This document shows, in pieces, positions 63,056 through 64,000 of a stretch of DNA of 64,000 bases (within the stretch, counting starts at the first letter, position 1; every line of letters begins with the position of its first letter). Below the pieces are notes generated by a model. The model did not search any database. It had not been told where the DNA came from and worked only from the letters and a program-made list of their open reading frames with translations. The DNA comes from CAVZCK01 sp963798805. Its GTDB lineage: Bacteria; Pseudomonadota; Alphaproteobacteria; Rhizobiales; Rhodomicrobiaceae. Position numbers and translations under genes: made by a program. The stretch covers positions 744,001 through 808,000 of the forward strand of contig CAWCVC010000002.1 of assembly GCA_963798805.1 (NCBI GenBank), written 5' to 3'.

Positions 63056-63806
63056 GTGGCCGCAGAGGAACCCGACAGCAGGACGGCGGGCAAGCCGGTC
63101 GACAGCCGCCCGCTCTACGCGCAGGCGCGCGAGATCCTGATTGAGCGGATCAGCTCCGGCGTCTGGCGGCCGGGCGATCTGATTCCGAACGAATTCGCCA
63201 TTGCACGCGATCTCGGCGTTTCGCAGGGGACGGTGCGCAAGGCGCTCGAACTCTCTGGCCGCCGATCGGCTGCTGGTCAGGCAGCAGGGCAAGGGCACCT
63301 ATGTGGCGCGGCATACGCCAGCCGACATGTTGTTCCGCTTCTTCAATTTTTGCGACGAGGCGGGGCGGCGGATCGAGCCAGATTCGCGCGGCGCCAGGGT
63401 TTCCGAGGGGCACGCCAAAGCTGCCGAGCGCGCCCGGCTCCAGCTTGGCGACGATGCGAAGGTCTTCCGCATCTCGCGTATCCGCACCAAGGACGGCGAG
63501 CCTTTCATGCTCGACCGGATCGTCGTTCCGCAAGCGCTGTTTCCGGGGCTCGCCGAGGAGCGCGAACTGCCGAACACGCTCTATGATCATTTTCAGCGGG
63601 CCTACGGCCTCACGGTCTCGCGCGGAAGGGAGAAGCTGACGGCGGTCGCCGCCGGGCCGAAGGAGGCCCAAGCGCTCGGTGTCGCGGCTGGGACGCCGCT
63701 TCTGAAGCTCGACCGCGTCATGTACGGATTGCAGAACCAGCCGCTTGAATGGCGCATCAGTTTCTGCCGGGCGGATGGCGCGGAATATGTGGTGGAGCTG
63801 CGCTGA
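63056..63806 (+). pseudogene. GntR-family (HutC/UTRA type) regulator of the suy operon, frameshifted as read
   Basis: The N-terminal wHTH is in one frame: RPLYAQAREILIERISSGVWRPGDLIPNEFAIARDLGVSQGTVRKAL in pieces. Then a second frame gives SLAADRLLVRQQGKGTYVARH and the UTRA effector domain (RISRIRTKDGEPFMLDRIVVP, LLKLDRVMYGLQNQPLEWRISFCR). Removing one A from GAACTC at 63248-63253 joins them as ..KALDSLAADRL.., a classic GntR sequence. It is divergent from suyA and is the likely local regulator. Translation starts at GTG. Confidence 0.85.
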
Positions 63807-63888
63807 GGCGGAATTCGCAGACGGCGCGCAGTGTGCGGCGTGTCCTCGCAAGGGAGGGCACGCCGTGCTTGGAGCCAAGATCGCAGGT

Positions 63889-64000
63889 TTAGCTGGACTG
63901 AATCGCGATCTTCTTCTCCTTCTCCTGAATTTCCGGCGACTTCGGCATGACGATCTTCAGCACGCCATTCTTGAACTCGGCCTGGATCTTGTCCGAGTCG
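63889..64000 (-). CDS. Hsp20 family small heat-shock protein, C-terminal end
   Basis: Only the last 37 codons are in the window; the gene continues past the right edge. DSDKIQAEFKNGVLKIVMPKSPE is the end of the alpha-crystallin domain of Hsp20 proteins (the A-x-x-x-N-G-V-L motif). A short tail with Glu-Lys repeats (EIQEKEKKIAIQ) follows. These ATP-independent chaperones hold unfolded proteins. It converges on the GntR gene. Confidence 0.85.
   Translation of the reverse strand, partial: DSDKIQAEFKNGVLKIVMPKSPEIQEKEKKIAIQSS

Noticed and set aside
1..64000. CRISPR arrays, insertion sequences, prophage genes, rRNA genes
   Set aside because: I found no regularly spaced repeats, no transposase or phage proteins and no rRNA-like sequence. 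The only tRNA recognised is tRNA-Sec.

Overview
The window is high-GC chromosomal DNA of an alphaproteobacterium, most likely a member of the Hyphomicrobiales (Rhizobiales). The evidence is a split nuo operon followed by birA, rnj, mce and a DUF1467 gene; a 5-aminolevulinate synthase (C4 haem pathway); Omp25/31-type and DUF3422, DUF4389 and MpaB-type proteins; a form IC RuBisCO operon; and typical palindromic intergenic repeats. No species can be named from the sequence alone.

Region 1 (1-21 kb) carries respiratory complex I, from the end of nuoC to nuoN. The operon is opened at three places by unrelated genes: a thioesterase-like gene and small ORFs before nuoD; an outer-membrane protein, DUF1275 and SRPBCC genes before nuoE; and a TM2 protein plus a decayed small membrane gene before nuoG. 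It continues into birA, rnj, mce and DUF1467. Region 2 (21-27 kb) is a DSF-type signalling island: an RpfF-like synthase divergent from a REC-PAS-histidine kinase and an RpfC-like hybrid kinase. Region 3 (27-40 kb) is mixed housekeeping: DUF3422, hemA, a cytochrome c, an SDR, dinB, an amidase, DUF4389, an MpaB-like oxygenase, a CpxP/CpxR/CpxA-like module and small unknown genes.

Region 4 (40-48 kb) is a selenocysteine and formate dehydrogenase block, transcribed leftward: fdhD, a stub of fdoG, fdoI, fdhE, selA, a Sel1-repeat gene, selB and selC (tRNA-Sec). The catalytic alpha subunit (the selenoprotein) is cut after about 45 codons and the beta subunit is gone, so the Sec-decoding genes remain without their local client. 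Region 5 (48-56 kb) is the Calvin cycle operon cbbF-cbbP-cbbL-cbbS-cbbX-cbbY-cbbZ with a divergent cbbR and three phased CbbR-type half-sites between them. Region 6 (58-64 kb) looks like a sulfolactate-degradation operon (suyA, suyB, a TTT-type binding protein, an slcC-like and a comC-like dehydrogenase) with a divergent GntR regulator. The window ends in the 3' end of an Hsp20 gene.

Two cross-cutting observations stand out. First, a ~165-bp element made of two tandem hairpins occurs three times (after rnj, at the stop codon of the MpaB-like gene, and in the leader of the cbb operon). Hairpin A is nearly invariant; hairpin B changes sequence while keeping its base pairing. Second, five genes (selB, mobB, a depolymerase-like gene, suyB, the GntR gene) are each frameshifted by what looks like one extra base. 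In four of them, removing one A restores both the frame and a GANTC site, the CcrM methylation motif. That pattern is as compatible with systematic read errors as with gene decay.
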